Origin: JANMEX01 sp031423755
Lineage (GTDB): Bacteria > Pseudomonadota > Alphaproteobacteria > Rhizobiales > Rhizobiaceae
Assembly: GCA_031423755.1 (NCBI GenBank)
Contig: JANPGC010000033.1
Coordinates: 1-13,521 of the forward strand
DNA length: 13,521 bases
Reading direction: 5' to 3'
The notes under the pieces were generated by a model. That model made no database searches, was not told the origin of the DNA, and saw only the letters and a program-made list of their open reading frames with translations. Position numbers and translations under genes: made by a program. Within the stretch, counting starts at the first letter, position 1, and every line of letters starts with the position of its first letter. Shown here in pieces: positions 13,312 to 13,521 of the stretch.

Positions 13312-13521
13312 TTACGCGATGATTTTCGCCACAACCCCTGCGCCGACGGTGCGGCCGCCTTCGCGGATGGCGAAGCGGAGCTTCTCTTCCATCGCGATGG
13401 GCGCGATCAGTTCGACCACGAACTTCAGGTTGTCGCCCGGCATGACCATTTCAGTGCCTTCCGGCAGCTGCACGGTCCCGGTGACGTCCGTGGTCCGGAA
13501 GTAGAACTGCGGGCGGTAGTT
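13312..13521 (-). CDS. tuf: Elongation factor Tu, C-terminal 69 residues (cut by window edge)
   Basis: The frame enters from the right edge as NYRPQFYFRTTDVTG and ends with GGRTVGAGVVAKIIA at a TAA (13312-13314). This is domain III of EF-Tu, the GTPase that delivers aminoacyl-tRNA to the ribosome; PGDNLKFVVELIAPIAMEEK and FAIREGGRTVGAG are near-invariant. The gene's GTPase domain lies outside the window. In many alphaproteobacteria tuf is followed by rpsJ (str operon) or by tRNA-Trp and secE. Here neither follows: a strong terminator comes first. It may be one of two tuf copies, which the window cannot show. Confidence 0.97.
   Translation of the reverse strand, partial: NYRPQFYFRTTDVTGTVQLPEGTEMVMPGDNLKFVVELIAPIAMEEKLRFAIREGGRTVGAGVVAKIIA

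Overview
The window reads as chromosomal DNA of an alphaproteobacterium, most likely of the Hyphomicrobiales (rhizobial/Phyllobacteriaceae-like). This rests on the GC-rich coding, the homodimeric eukaryote-type NADP isocitrate dehydrogenase, a CIO-type cytochrome bd with a DUF2474 micro-subunit, a BrnTA module and a GMC/gluconate-dehydrogenase-subunit-3 pair. The taxonomic call is inference from gene content. No rRNA, tRNA, CRISPR array, insertion sequence or replication origin was seen. Genes fill almost everything; the longest gap is about 150 bases.

Left part (1-5246, all on the minus strand): in transcription order, a lone TfoX N-terminal-domain protein, then cydA-cydB and a 38-residue DUF2474 membrane peptide (a quinol oxidase operon), then icd, followed almost without gap by two GNAT-fold genes, the last cut by the window edge. 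The DUF2474 gene seems to start at an ATT codon overlapping the cydB stop, behind a good Shine-Dalgarno. icd has its own candidate promoter and a leader hairpin.

Middle (5322-8369, plus strand): a TrmJ-type SPOUT RNA 2'-O-methyltransferase overlaps murI (glutamate racemase) by 8 bases. Then comes a small accessory segment: brnT-brnA with a perfect 16-bp palindrome inside its candidate promoter, an AT-rich P-loop kinase-like gene, and a HigA-type antitoxin gene 3 bases behind it. No HigB toxin is present; the kinase sits where a toxin would be. This is the most likely place for something undescribed.

Right part: an Lrp/AsnC regulator (minus) diverges from an aspartate/glutamate racemase (plus), with two inverted repeats between them. 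The racemase converges on a minus-strand unit through a shared hairpin terminator. That unit is, in transcription order, a glyoxalase I-like gene, a Tat-exported gluconate 2-dehydrogenase subunit 3-like protein and a FAD GMC dehydrogenase that keeps a three-cysteine [3Fe-4S]-type motif. Upstream lie a ribbon-helix-helix protein whose Shine-Dalgarno may be trapped in a leader hairpin, a GFA-family zinc protein, and the 3' end of tuf (EF-Tu) with a clear intrinsic terminator.

Working together: icd and cydAB serve central and low-oxygen respiration; murI supplies D-glutamate for the wall; the Lrp-racemase pair is probably a self-contained amino-acid regulatory unit; the GMC pair is probably a periplasmic sugar or alcohol dehydrogenase feeding electrons to the respiratory chain.
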